The notes beneath the pieces were generated by a model that saw nothing but the letters and a program-made list of their open reading frames with translations, searched no databases and was not told the origin of the DNA. A DNA stretch of 22,410 bases. Origin: DATBDE01 sp045805605. Its GTDB lineage: Bacteria > Actinomycetota > Thermoleophilia > Solirubrobacterales > Solirubrobacteraceae. Shown here piece after piece: positions 8,200 through 15,948 of this stretch. The DNA lies in the NCBI GenBank assembly GCA_045805605.1, contig JBJMKX010000028.1, forward strand, positions 1 through 22,410, in the 5' to 3' direction. A program made the translations under genes and the position numbers. The stretch's first letter is position 1. Each line of letters opens with the position of its first letter.

Positions 8200-9582
8200 T
8201 CAGCCTCCTTGATCTTCGGGGTGCGCGCGCAGCCAGGCGGGGATGCCGCCGTCCACGACGTGGATGACCTCGCGGGCGCCGTGGCGCTTTAGCAGGCTGG
8301 CGGCAGTGGCCGCCCGTTGACCCGAGGCGCAAACCGCCGCCACCGGCCGCTCGGGGTCGATGCCGTCCGGAACGGCGTGGATGTCGTGGTAGGGCCGCTG
8401 CACGGAGCCGGCCACATGGCCGGCGTCCCATTCGGTGCGCTCGCGCACGTCGAGGACCTGCACGTCGGAGCCGGCGCCTCGGCGCTCGCGCAGCTCGTCG
8501 ACGCGCAGGCGCTCGATCCGAGCGGTGGGGCGCTTGTCCTGGCGCCAGCTCGTCATGCCGCCGGCCAGGAAGCCGCCGAAGTTGCGCAAGCCGACCGCCG
8601 CGCCGAGCTGGATCGCCCGCCTCGCGTCGTCGTCGTCGCGGCCCACGACGACGATGTCGCGATCTCGGTCGGCCAGCCACGCGAGCTTGGAGCCGAACCC
8701 GGCCTGGAGGATCGTGATCGCCACGGCTCCGCGGATGTGGGCGTCGTCGAACTGCTCGGCGGTGCGGACGTCCACGAGCAGCGCGCCGGCGTCGACGCCC
8801 TGGGCGACCTGGCGCGGGGTCAGCGGCACCGCCTCGGTCGCGCGGCGGTCCAGCGGCCCGCGGTTGATCTGCACGATGGCCTGGAAGTTCGGCGGCTGGG
8901 GCGCGAGCGCGGAGATCGCCCGCTCGACGAAGCGGTCCTCGTCGCGCTCCTGCAGCATGGCGCTGTGCGCGGCCTCGTAGCCCACGGTGGAGGAGACCTT
9001 CATGTCCATGCCCGGGCCGCCGCAGAGCGAGCCGCCCAGGTGCGCCGGCCAGACCTCGGTCTCGGCCGGCAGGGCCAGCAGCTTCTCGTGCACCGAGTGG
9101 AAGATCGCATGCGCGCCGTCGCGCTTGTCGACCGCGAGGTCCGGCCGCGCGATGTCGCCCACGAACAGGCTGTCGCCGGTGAGCACCGCCCACGGCTCGG
9201 GACCGCGGGCCATGTCGACCAGCGCGAAGGCGGTGTGCTCGGGCCGGTGCCCCGGCGTGTGCATCGCGCGCACGCGCAGCGACCCGAGCTCGAGCTCCCA
9301 GCCGTCGTCGAACGGCTCGTGCTCGTAGTCGACCTCGGCCTCGCGGTGGACGTGGATGGTCGCCCCGGTCGCGACGGCCAGGCGCCCGTGGCCGGAGACG
9401 TGGTCGGCGTGGTTGTGGCTCTCGAGCACGTGATCGATGTTCACCCCGACGTACCGGGCGATGGCCAGGTACTCGTCGATCTGAAGCTTCGGATCGACCA
9501 CCGCGGCGACACCGGCGTGGTCGTCGCCGATCAGGTAGGAGGCGCAGCCGAGGTCGTCGTGGACGATCTGCCGGAAGACCAC
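8200..9582 (-). CDS. MBL-fold hydrolase fused to two rhodanese domains (persulfide dioxygenase-like)
   Basis: 460 residues. Residues 1-240 are a metallo-beta-lactamase domain of the ETHE1/persulfide dioxygenase type, with SHNHADHVSG (55-64; H56, H58, D60, H61), H112, D137 and H181 as metal-site residues. Then come two rhodanese domains, about 255-350 and 360-455. The second has the active-site cysteine C418 in the loop CASGQRA. In the first, the equivalent loop reads VGRDDDDAR (313-321) with no cysteine, so it is probably inactive and structural. Family members oxidise glutathione or coenzyme persulfides to sulfite while the rhodanese passes sulfane sulfur. Probable GTG start at 9580-9582, nine bases after the end of the frameshifted ATPase gene; the ribosome-binding site is weak. 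Confidence 0.9.
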   Translation of the reverse strand: MVFRQIVHDDLGCASYLIGDDHAGVAAVVDPKLQIDEYLAIARYVGVNIDHVLESHNHADHVSGHGRLAVATGATIHVHREAEVDYEHEPFDDGWELELGSLRVRAMHTPGHRPEHTAFALVDMARGPEPWAVLTGDSLFVGDIARPDLAVDKRDGAHAIFHSVHEKLLALPAETEVWPAHLGGSLCGGPGMDMKVSSTVGYEAAHSAMLQERDEDRFVERAISALAPQPPNFQAIVQINRGPLDRRATEAVPLTPRQVAQGVDAGALLVDVRTAEQFDDAHIRGAVAITILQAGFGSKLAWLADRDRDIVVVGRDDDDARRAIQLGAAVGLRNFGGFLAGGMTSWRQDKRPTARIERLRVDELRERRGAGSDVQVLDVRERTEWDAGHVAGSVQRPYHDIHAVPDGIDPERPVAAVCASGQRAATAASLLKRHGAREVIHVVDGGIPAWLRAHPEDQGG

Positions 9583-9591
9583 TCCGGGAGC

Positions 9592-9950
9592 CTAGGTCAC
9601 CGGCACCTCGAACCACAGGCGGGTCGAGCTCTCGGCCATCCCCCACCGCTCGGCGAGCGCATCGAGCAGGTGACGGCCCCACCCGCCTGTGCGCGGGTGC
9701 TTGACCGCTTCGAGGGTGGCGTCGAAGCCGGGCCCCTCGTCGGACACCTCGGTCCACAGCGCCGTCCCGCCCGCTCGACCCGCAGCTCGATCCGGCCGCT
9801 GCCGTGCATGACGGCATTGTTGACGAGCTCCGAGACCAGAAGGTTGAAGTCCGCGCGCCGGTCTTCCGGGAGGTGCTGGGTCACCGGGGCGATGGCGGTT
9901 CGTGCCAGACCGGCCGCGTCGAGGCTCCGTGGCAACGTCAGGGGAATCAT
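9592..9950 (-). pseudogene. Anti-sigma-type HATPase (RsbW/SpoIIAB-like), disrupted by a one-base frameshift
   Basis: The 5' part reads MIPLTLPRSLDAAGLARTAI and continues through FNLLVSELVNNAVMHGSG (the N-box of the GHKL/HATPase_c_2 fold) to RIELRVERAG. In that frame the protein then becomes arginine/proline-rich nonsense and ends at 9597. Changing frame within 9765-9773, a G-run on the coding strand, gives TALWTEVSDEGPGFDATLEA, containing the G1 box DEGPG, then GGWGRHLLDALAERWGM (G2-like), ending at TAG 9592-9594. Adding one G restores a complete protein of about 119 residues. Such small ATPases bind and phosphorylate anti-anti-sigma factors or sequester sigma factors. Either the gene is truly broken or the assembly has an indel. 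It is divergent from the signalling gene at 10067. Confidence 0.85.
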
Positions 9951-10066
9951 GCGCGCGCCCCCGTCTCGCGGCGCATCACGCTATCGACCGATCGGGCGCC
10001 TCGCGACCGGCTCATACCGGATTCCGCCGCCTCCCCTCGCCTCCGCTCGGCATCGTGCTTGACCGC

Positions 10067-12097
10067 ATGCGCGGCGCAGAAGAGGATCGATTCATCCAGC
10101 GCACGGAGGCCACCAGCATCGACGTGCTCCTCGTCGAGGACCGAGCGGCGGACGCCGCGCTGATCGAGGCCACCGTGGGCGGCCAGGGCTGGGAGGTCAC
10201 CCGCAGCCCGATCCTCGCCGACGCCCTCGCCCGGATGGCGGCGCAACCGCCGGACTGCGTCCTGCTCGATCTCAAGCTGCCCGACGCGAGCGGTCTGCAG
10301 GCGCTGTTCCGGGTCCTCGAGGTGGCACCGGACGTGCCGATCGTGGTCCTCAGCGGCCACGATGACGAGGGCCTCGCGCTCGAGGCCGTGCAGACCGGCG
10401 CCCAGGACTACCTCGTCAAGGGTCGCGCCGACCCCGAGCTCCTGCGGCGCACGATCCGCTACGCGATCGAGCGGCGGCGGGCCGAGCGTCACCGCAGCGA
10501 CCTGGTGGCGGCCCAGCGCGACCGCATCGCGGCCGAGGATCGGGCCGAGCGGCTGCGCCGGCTCCAGCGCCTGACCGAGGCCACGGTCGAGTCGGTGACG
10601 TCGGCCGAGCTGCTGCAGGCCGTGGCCGACGCCGTCCTGGAGGTGCTCGGCGCCGAGTGGGTCACGCTGGTCGTCGAGGCCCGGGGAGTCGAGGCGGCCG
10701 CCCCGCGCGCCGACGCCTCGGGCGGCGATGTACTGGCGGCGGAGATCGCCGGCCCGGCGGCACTCCAGCTGGCCGAGCGCGCCCGCCAGCGGGGCCTCCC
10801 CGAGACCGCGTACATCGGCGACGGCGGCGCGATGACCGCCGGACCGCCGCCGGCCGTCCTCGCCGCCGCTGTGGCGGTGCCGCTCGGGCCCCCCGATGCG
10901 CCCACCGGGGCGCTGGTGGCGATGCGCCGGCGCAACGCCTTCCTGCACGACGAGATCGACCTGGCGCAGCTCGTCGCCGAGCGCGTGGCGGTCGCGCTCG
11001 AGCGTGCGCGCCTCTACGAGCGCGAGCACGCCGTCTCCACGGCGCTGCAGCGCAGCCTGCTGCCGGCCGAGCTGCCAGCCGTCCCGGGCGCGCGCATGGC
11101 GGTGCGCTATCTGCCCGCCGGCTGGGGGCTGGAGGCGGGCGGCGACTGGTACGACGCCGTGCACCGGCCCGACGGGACCTTCGCGTTCGTCGTCGGCGAC
11201 GTCGTCGGCCGCGGCGTGCCGGCCGCCGCGATGATGGGCCGGCTCCACCACGCCCTGCACGCCTACCTCGCCGAGGGGCACGGCCCCGCCGCGGCGCTCG
11301 CACGGCTCGATGCGCTGGTCGAGCAGTCGGGCCCGGGGACGCTGGCCACGGTGGCATGCGCGTGTTACGACCCCACCACCGGCGCGCTCGAGCACGCGAG
11401 CGCAGGGCACCCGCCGCCGCTCATGGCCGCGCCGGGGCAGACGCCGGAATTCATCGAGCACCCGCTCGGGCTGCCGATCGGCGTGATGCCCGACGCCACG
11501 GTCGAGCAGCGGCGCCTCGTGGTCGCGCCCGGCACGATCGTGCTGCTGTTCACCGACGGGCTCGTCGAGGACCGCGAGCTGCCGATCGGCGAAGGCCTGG
11601 AGCGCCTGCGCGCAGGGCTGACATCCGACCTCGACCTCGAGCGCTGGCTCGAAGGCACGGTCGAGCGCATGACCGCCGGCCGCACGGTTGACGACGACGT
11701 CGCCGCCCTCGCCATCCAGGTCGAGGTCACCCCTGCGGGGCTCCTCCTGCGGCGCCAAGCCGTGGCAACCGAGCTCGCCGGCATCCGCGACGCCGTCCGC
11801 TCGTCGCTGAGCGCCGCGGGCATCGCGGGCCCGGTCGTGGACGACCTCGTGCTCGCGGCTTCGGAGGCGAGCGGCAACGTCGTGCGCCACGCGTACGCCG
11901 GCGCGCCGGGGCCGCTCGAGGTGCGGATGGCCGTCGGCCCGAAGGGCGTCGATCTGGTGGTCCGCGACGAGGGCCGCTGGCGCGAGCCCGCCGATCAGGG
12001 ACGCCACGGCGTGGACATCATGCGGGCGGTCATGGACACGTTCGACATCGCCACCGGCGACTCCGGGACGACCGTTCGGATGGGCAAGGACCGCTAG
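10067..12097 (+). CDS. Receiver-GAF-SpoIIE/PP2C phosphatase-HATPase signalling protein
   Basis: 676 residues from ATG 10067. Residues 18-135 are a response-regulator receiver domain (acidic E24/D25, phospho-acceptor D68 in VLLDLKLPDASG, S96, K118). A coiled linker (135-170) precedes a GAF domain (about 170-316). Residues 325-551 are a SpoIIE/RsbU PP2C phosphatase with metal aspartates in GGDWYDA (D360, D363), GDVVGRGVP (D378), FTDGLVE (D497) and DDDVAAL. Residues 560-676 are an RsbW-like HATPase with N-box LAASEASGNVVRHAY (E600, N604) and VVRDEG (D634). Such proteins run partner-switching control of alternative sigma factors, here fed by a histidine kinase. No anti-anti-sigma gene is nearby. 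The frame opens upstream at 9902, but that part is not conserved-looking. Its TAG shares the CTAG tetramer with the convergent cupin gene. Confidence 0.92.
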   Translation: MRGAEEDRFIQRTEATSIDVLLVEDRAADAALIEATVGGQGWEVTRSPILADALARMAAQPPDCVLLDLKLPDASGLQALFRVLEVAPDVPIVVLSGHDDEGLALEAVQTGAQDYLVKGRADPELLRRTIRYAIERRRAERHRSDLVAAQRDRIAAEDRAERLRRLQRLTEATVESVTSAELLQAVADAVLEVLGAEWVTLVVEARGVEAAAPRADASGGDVLAAEIAGPAALQLAERARQRGLPETAYIGDGGAMTAGPPPAVLAAAVAVPLGPPDAPTGALVAMRRRNAFLHDEIDLAQLVAERVAVALERARLYEREHAVSTALQRSLLPAELPAVPGARMAVRYLPAGWGLEAGGDWYDAVHRPDGTFAFVVGDVVGRGVPAAAMMGRLHHALHAYLAEGHGPAAALARLDALVEQSGPGTLATVACACYDPTTGALEHASAGHPPPLMAAPGQTPEFIEHPLGLPIGVMPDATVEQRRLVVAPGTIVLLFTDGLVEDRELPIGEGLERLRAGLTSDLDLERWLEGTVERMTAGRTVDDDVAALAIQVEVTPAGLLLRRQAVATELAGIRDAVRSSLSAAGIAGPVVDDLVLAASEASGNVVRHAYAGAPGPLEVRMAVGPKGVDLVVRDEGRWREPADQGRHGVDIMRAVMDTFDIATGDSGTTVRMGKDR

Positions 12098-12453
12098 GCC
12101 GCCTCGGGGCCTTCCAGCATCGTCGTGCCCTCGTGCGAGTACGGCGGGGCGCACGCGCACAGCAGGACGAGCGGCACGCCGGGCGCGGCCCAGAGCTTGT
12201 GCGGCGTGCCCGGCGGGATCGCGACGCAATCGCCCGCTTCCACCTCCGTCTCCTCATCGCCCAGCCGCATGCGGCCGCGGCCGGCGATGAAGTAGTAGAC
12301 CTCTTCGAAGGCGTGGAAGTGGTCGAAGGTCTCGCCGCCTGGGGGCACCGTCGCCTCGGCCAGCGTCTGGTGGCCCATGTGGGCCAGCTCGCGGATCTGC
12401 GAGCCGTCGAGGGTCGTGAACGGCTCGAGCGCGTCGCTGCGCGCGACGTGCAC
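12094..12453 (-). CDS. Cupin-domain protein following the R2lox-like oxidase
   Basis: 119 residues, one cupin barrel. Motif 1 is HFHAFEEVYYFIAGRGRMRL (45-64) and motif 2 AGDCVAIPPGTPHKLWA (73-89), giving the complete metal set H45, H47, E51 and H85. This is a canonical mononuclear metal cupin, unlike the shorter cupin at 7884. The start is GTG at 12451-12453, two bases after the oxidase stop; no ATG is available before residue 26, so GTG is preferred. Close spacing implies co-translation with the oxidase and suggests a joint oxidation or isomerisation step, but no substrate can be deduced. Its stop overlaps the stop of the convergent plus-strand gene. Confidence 0.87.
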   Translation of the reverse strand: MHVARSDALEPFTTLDGSQIRELAHMGHQTLAEATVPPGGETFDHFHAFEEVYYFIAGRGRMRLGDEETEVEAGDCVAIPPGTPHKLWAAPGVPLVLLCACAPPYSHEGTTMLEGPEAA

Positions 12454-12455
12454 GC

Positions 12456-13367
12456 CTAGGCCGCCGCGCCCACCGCTGGCAGCGACACCCCGATGACCTT
12501 CAGCCGGCGGGTCAGCGCCCTGAACGCGAACTCGTTGACGTCGGCCGACTTGAAGCCCATGAGCTCCCACTCCTCGGTGAACGGGTCGATGCCGGGCGGG
12601 GCGAGCACGCCGGCGGCGAGCGGCAGCAACTCGGCGAGGTTGTCCTGCAGGCGCCGCGCGAGCGCCGGGTCCTTGCACTTCTGTTGCAAGAACCACGTGC
12701 CGTAGGCGACATGGCGGTGCTCGTCCTGCGAGATCCGCTTGAAGCCCTCGAGGAACCCGGGGAGGTTTCCGGTGCGCTCGCACCAGTCGGTGATCGTGTA
12801 CTGCCCCGTCAGCGCGAGCGTGCCCTCGATGACCATGTGGTAGGCGGTCACGAAGTCAACCTTCGCCTCGATGTCGCGCGGGTTGGAGACAAGCCGCTGG
12901 TTGGCCTTGACCAGGTGCTCGTCGAACAGGGTGATGAAGGCGTCGGAGACGTGCCGGCGCACGTCGCGCAGGCGCTCGTCGAAGGTCATGTCGAGGCCGA
13001 CTACCTGCTCGTAGAAGCGGTTGAAGTGCTGGGCGTGGCGCGCTTCGTCGACCTGCTGGGTGGTCAGGAACGCCTCCTCGCTCTGGTCCTCGTAGGCCAT
13101 GACCAGGCCAGAGAACTGCGTCGTGACCCGCTCCTCGCCAATGAAGAACGACGAGAGCGACCAGACGATGTCGCCCTTGGTCTGCTCGTCGAGCTGCTGC
13201 CACTGGGCGGTGTCGGTCTCGAAGCCGATCGTGTGCGAGACCCAGTTCTGCTTCTCCCACAACTCGTAGAGCTGCTGCGGAGACATGAGCTTGACCTGCG
13301 AGAGCTTGGACTCGTCGGAGATCGTCCCGACGTCGCCCTGGGAGGTGAGTTCGAGGAGAGACGCCAT
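12456..13367 (-). CDS. R2-like ligand-binding oxidase (R2lox-type ferritin-like di-metal protein)
   Basis: 303 residues, ferritin-like four-helix bundle related to ribonucleotide reductase R2. Metal ligands appear as E78 (in FIGEERVT), E108 and H111 (VDEARH), E181 (VIEGTLALTG), and E216 and H219 (DEHRH). V81 lies three residues after the first ligand and Y176 five residues before E181. As I recall, these are the same spacings as the valine and tyrosine that form the ether cross-link in characterised R2lox proteins of Mycobacterium and Geobacillus. That points to a Mn/Fe oxidase with a bound lipid-like ligand rather than a true reductase subunit; no NrdE/large-subunit gene is near. The start ATG at 13367 has no strong ribosome-binding site. 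It could still be named ribonucleotide reductase beta by similarity alone. Confidence 0.85.
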   Translation of the reverse strand: MASLLELTSQGDVGTISDESKLSQVKLMSPQQLYELWEKQNWVSHTIGFETDTAQWQQLDEQTKGDIVWSLSSFFIGEERVTTQFSGLVMAYEDQSEEAFLTTQQVDEARHAQHFNRFYEQVVGLDMTFDERLRDVRRHVSDAFITLFDEHLVKANQRLVSNPRDIEAKVDFVTAYHMVIEGTLALTGQYTITDWCERTGNLPGFLEGFKRISQDEHRHVAYGTWFLQQKCKDPALARRLQDNLAELLPLAAGVLAPPGIDPFTEEWELMGFKSADVNEFAFRALTRRLKVIGVSLPAVGAAA

Positions 13368-13386
13368 GCTCGCAATTGAACACGAC

Positions 13387-13401
13387 GCTCGGCCGCCGAG
13401 C
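13387..13401 (-). terminator. Short GC hairpin after the WecA-type gene
   Basis: GCTCGG-CCG-CCGAGC is a perfect 6-bp stem with a 3-nt loop in the 37-nt gap between the transferase stop and the R2lox-like start. No uniform T-run follows (GTCGTGTTCAATT on the minus strand), so intrinsic termination is uncertain; it may only attenuate read-through. Confidence 0.3.
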
Positions 13402-13404
13402 TCC

Positions 13405-14598
13405 TCAGCGGTCGGGTGGAGGTGAGGGACCGCGTGAGCCGACCGGCTCGAACTCGCCCGTCTCGAGCTCGCGCTTGACCTCGTCGTCGATGCGGTGCTC
13501 GGACGTGGCCGGGTCGGTGCGCCGCAGCTGGAAGGCGCGCAGGCGGCGGAACTTGACGATCTCGAGCACGTAGACGAGGTAGAGGCTCGCCGCGATGGCG
13601 AGCAGGCCGAGCGCCCCCATGAGCAGGGCCCAGCCGGTGTGCAGGTGGCCGTGGTCGTCGGAATAGGGCACGAAGCGCAGCGCGACCGCCAGACCGGCCA
13701 TGATCACCGTCCAGCCGTACAGGTAGAGCACGGTGCGCCGCTGGCTGAAGCCGATGTTCGACATGCGGTGGTGCAGGTGCCAGCGGTCCGCGACGTAGAC
13801 CGGCTTGCGGTACTTGACCCGCTTGAGCACGACGAAGGTCGTGTCGACGAACGGGACGGCGAGGATCACGAGCGGGAAGACCAGGGCGATCACGGCGTTG
13901 GTCTTCAGCGTCCCCTGGACCGCGACGCAGCCGAGCAGGTAGCCGAGCAGCATCGCCCCCGAGTCGCCCATGAAGATCGATGCCGGGTTGAAGTTGTAGA
14001 AGAGGAAGCCCAGCGACGCCCCGGCGATCAGCGCCGCCAGGACAGCTGCGGCGTTCTGTCCGAGGTCGAAGGCGATGATCGCGAAGGCGATCGCCGAGAT
14101 CGTGCACACGCCGGCCGCCAGCCCGTCGACGCCGTCGGAGAAGTTCACGACGTTCATCAGGAAGACGAGGCCGAGCAGGGTGAGCGGCTCGGCCGCGTCG
14201 CCGAGGTCGACGTGACCCACGAACGGCAGCGTGAAGTCGGTCACGACGACGCCGGAGAGCACCGGGATCAGCGCGGCGATCACCTGGCCGACGAGCTTGG
14301 CGCCGGCGGGCAGCTCGAAGCGGTCGTCGAGCGCGCCGATAGCGGTGATCACCGCGGCGCCGCCGAGAATCGCGCGCGTGGTGGACGTGTCGGGCAACTC
14401 GACGACGGCGGCGAGCACGACGCCGGCGAAGATCGCGATGCCGCCGAGCAACGGTACGGGGCGATCCGATAGGCCGCGGTCGCGCGGCTCGTCGACGAGG
14501 CCGGCGCGCAGCGCGATTCGGCGCACGACGGGGGTCAGGGCCGCGGAGCCGGCGAGCGCGACGACGAAGGCGGTGAGGGCGTTGAGCTCGTCGAGCAC
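13405..14598 (-). CDS. Undecaprenyl-phosphate sugar-1-phosphate transferase (WecA/TagO/MraY family)
   Basis: 397 residues, about ten to eleven membrane helices. It transfers a sugar-1-phosphate (usually GlcNAc-1-P) from a UDP-sugar to undecaprenyl phosphate at the inner face of the membrane, starting wall teichoic acid, arabinogalactan or O-antigen-type polymers. Seen: GALDDRFELP (88-97; D91, D92), NVVNFSDGVDGLAAG (149-163; N152, D155, D158), the catalytic-region FMGDSGAM (209-216; D212), and the HLHHRM histidine motif (274-279). The missing MraY-specific context and the HLHHR motif favour WecA/TagO over MraY. The C-terminal 50 residues are soluble, charged and Pro-rich. GTG start at 14596-14598 follows the 7-bp tandem array and lacks a clear ribosome-binding site, so the start is less certain than the identity. 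Confidence 0.9.
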   Translation of the reverse strand: MLDELNALTAFVVALAGSAALTPVVRRIALRAGLVDEPRDRGLSDRPVPLLGGIAIFAGVVLAAVVELPDTSTTRAILGGAAVITAIGALDDRFELPAGAKLVGQVIAALIPVLSGVVVTDFTLPFVGHVDLGDAAEPLTLLGLVFLMNVVNFSDGVDGLAAGVCTISAIAFAIIAFDLGQNAAAVLAALIAGASLGFLFYNFNPASIFMGDSGAMLLGYLLGCVAVQGTLKTNAVIALVFPLVILAVPFVDTTFVVLKRVKYRKPVYVADRWHLHHRMSNIGFSQRRTVLYLYGWTVIMAGLAVALRFVPYSDDHGHLHTGWALLMGALGLLAIAASLYLVYVLEIVKFRRLRAFQLRRTDPATSEHRIDDEVKRELETGEFEPVGSRGPSPPPDR

Positions 14599-14603
14599 GA
14601 CGA

Positions 14604-14635
14604 GGCGTCAGGCATCAGGCACCAGGCATCAGGCC
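14604..14635 (-). repeat. 7-bp tandem repeat array after glyA
   Basis: Four head-to-tail 7-mers, on the coding strand TGATGCC, TGGTGCC, TGATGCC and TGACGCC, preceded by GGCC. The TGA of the first unit is the glyA stop codon. The array occupies most of the gap before the transferase gene. Same unit, phase and stop-codon placement as the two-unit array after atpH (3843-3860). Confidence 0.8.
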
Positions 14636-15921
14636 GGGGCCCCGGCCGCGAGATGCTCATAGAGCGGGTAGCGCTCCGCGATCTCGCTTGCCCTCTGTGC
14701 CAGCTCGTCCTTCTTGGTCTCGAACTCCGGTGTCAGCGCTGTTGCCATGATTTCGCCCACTTCGGCGAAGTCCTCCTGCTGCAGGCCGCGGGTCGCCAGG
14801 GCCGGCGCGCCGACGCGCAGGCCGCTCGACACGGCGGGGGGCCGCGGATCGAAGGGGACCGCGTTGCGGTTGACCGTGATCCCCACCTCGGCCAGCCGGT
14901 CCTCGGCCTGCTTGCCGTCGAGATCGGACTCGCGCAGGTCCACCAGGACGAGGTGGACGTCGGTACCGCCGGTGAGCACGTTGACCCCGTGGCCGGCGCG
15001 GAGCAGGGCGTCGGCCACCGCCTTGGCGCCGGCGATCGTGCGCTCCTGGCGCTCGCGGAAGGCGTCGGTCTGGGCGACGCGCAGCGCGACCGCCTTGCCG
15101 GCGATGACGTGCTCGAGCGGGCCGCCCTGCTGGCCGGGGAAGACGGCCGAGTCGATCTTCTTGGCCAGCTCGTCGCGGCAGATGATCATGCCGCCGCGGG
15201 CGCCGCCGAGCGTCTTGTGGACGGTTGTGGTCACGACGTCGGCGTGCGGGACGGGGTTCGGGTGCACGCCCGCGGCGACCAGGCCGGCGAAGTGGGCCAT
15301 GTCGACGAGCAGGTGGGCGCCCGACTCGTCGGCGATCGCCCGGAAGGCCTCGAAATCGAGGTGGCGCGGGTAGGCCGACCAGCCGGCGATAATCACCTTG
15401 GGCCGGTGCTCGAGCGCGAGCGCGCGGACCTCGTCCATGTCGACGAGCTGGTCCTCGGCGCGCACGTGGTACGCGACGATCTTGTAGAGCTTGCCCGACA
15501 CGTTGATCCGCATGCCGTGCGTGAGGTGGCCGCCGTGGCTGAGCTCCATGCCGAGCAGCGTGTCGCCCGGGTCCATGAGCGCGTGGTAGGCGGCGGCGTT
15601 GGTCTGGGCCCCGGCGTGGGGCTGGACGTTTACGTGGTCGCCGCCGAAGACCTGCTTGGCCCGCTCGATCGCAAGCCCCTCGGACACGTCGACCCACTCG
15701 CAGCCGCCGTAGTAGCGACGCCCGATGTAGCCCTCGGCGTACTTGTTGGTCAGCACCGAGCCCTGACACTCGAGCACGGCCTGGGGCACGAAGTTCTCCG
15801 ACGCGATCATCTCGAGCGTGCGCTGCTGCCGTTCGAGCTCGTGCGCGAGGACGTCGGCGATCTCGGGATCGACCTCGGCGAGCGGTCGGTTGAAGAAGTC
15901 GGGCGGAAGGTCGACGGGCAT
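14629..15921 (-). CDS. glyA: Serine hydroxymethyltransferase
   Basis: 430 residues, the usual family length. PLP- and folate-dependent enzyme interconverting serine and glycine with transfer of a one-carbon unit to tetrahydrofolate. The PLP lysine is K236 in TTTVHKTLGGARGG (231-244). Other hallmarks are EMIASENFVP (37-46), LTNKYAEGYIGRRYYGGCE (57-75), VDMAHFAGLVAAG (206-218) and SAVFPGQQGGPLEH, all in the expected order. ATG at 15921 gives the normal N-terminus; the region before it is only 27 bp to the divergent gene at 15949, so promoters must overlap and the transcript may be nearly leaderless. The stop codon is supplied by a tandem repeat. Confidence 0.97.
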   Translation of the reverse strand: MPVDLPPDFFNRPLAEVDPEIADVLAHELERQQRTLEMIASENFVPQAVLECQGSVLTNKYAEGYIGRRYYGGCEWVDVSEGLAIERAKQVFGGDHVNVQPHAGAQTNAAAYHALMDPGDTLLGMELSHGGHLTHGMRINVSGKLYKIVAYHVRAEDQLVDMDEVRALALEHRPKVIIAGWSAYPRHLDFEAFRAIADESGAHLLVDMAHFAGLVAAGVHPNPVPHADVVTTTVHKTLGGARGGMIICRDELAKKIDSAVFPGQQGGPLEHVIAGKAVALRVAQTDAFRERQERTIAGAKAVADALLRAGHGVNVLTGGTDVHLVLVDLRESDLDGKQAEDRLAEVGITVNRNAVPFDPRPPAVSSGLRVGAPALATRGLQQEDFAEVGEIMATALTPEFETKKDELAQRASEIAERYPLYEHLAAGAPA

Positions 15922-15948
15922 GGGGTCAAGGTACTAGGCTCGGCGGCG

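Noticed and set aside
8317..10062. 581-codon plus-strand frame opposite the MBL/rhodanese gene
   Set aside because: Low-complexity His/Arg/Val composition and no motif, while the opposite strand encodes a clear enzyme.
9947..12229. 760-codon minus-strand frame opposite the receiver-phosphatase gene
   Set aside because: Antisense shadow; the plus strand has four intact recognisable domains.
12456..13367. Classical ribonucleotide reductase small subunit
   Set aside because: No large-subunit gene nearby, and the Val/Tyr pair plus motif spacing fits R2lox better; kept only as an alternative name.
14653..15948. Very long upstream extension of the first Tim44-like gene (frame open from 14653)
   Set aside because: The extension is antisense to glyA; the signal peptide begins exactly at ATG 15949.
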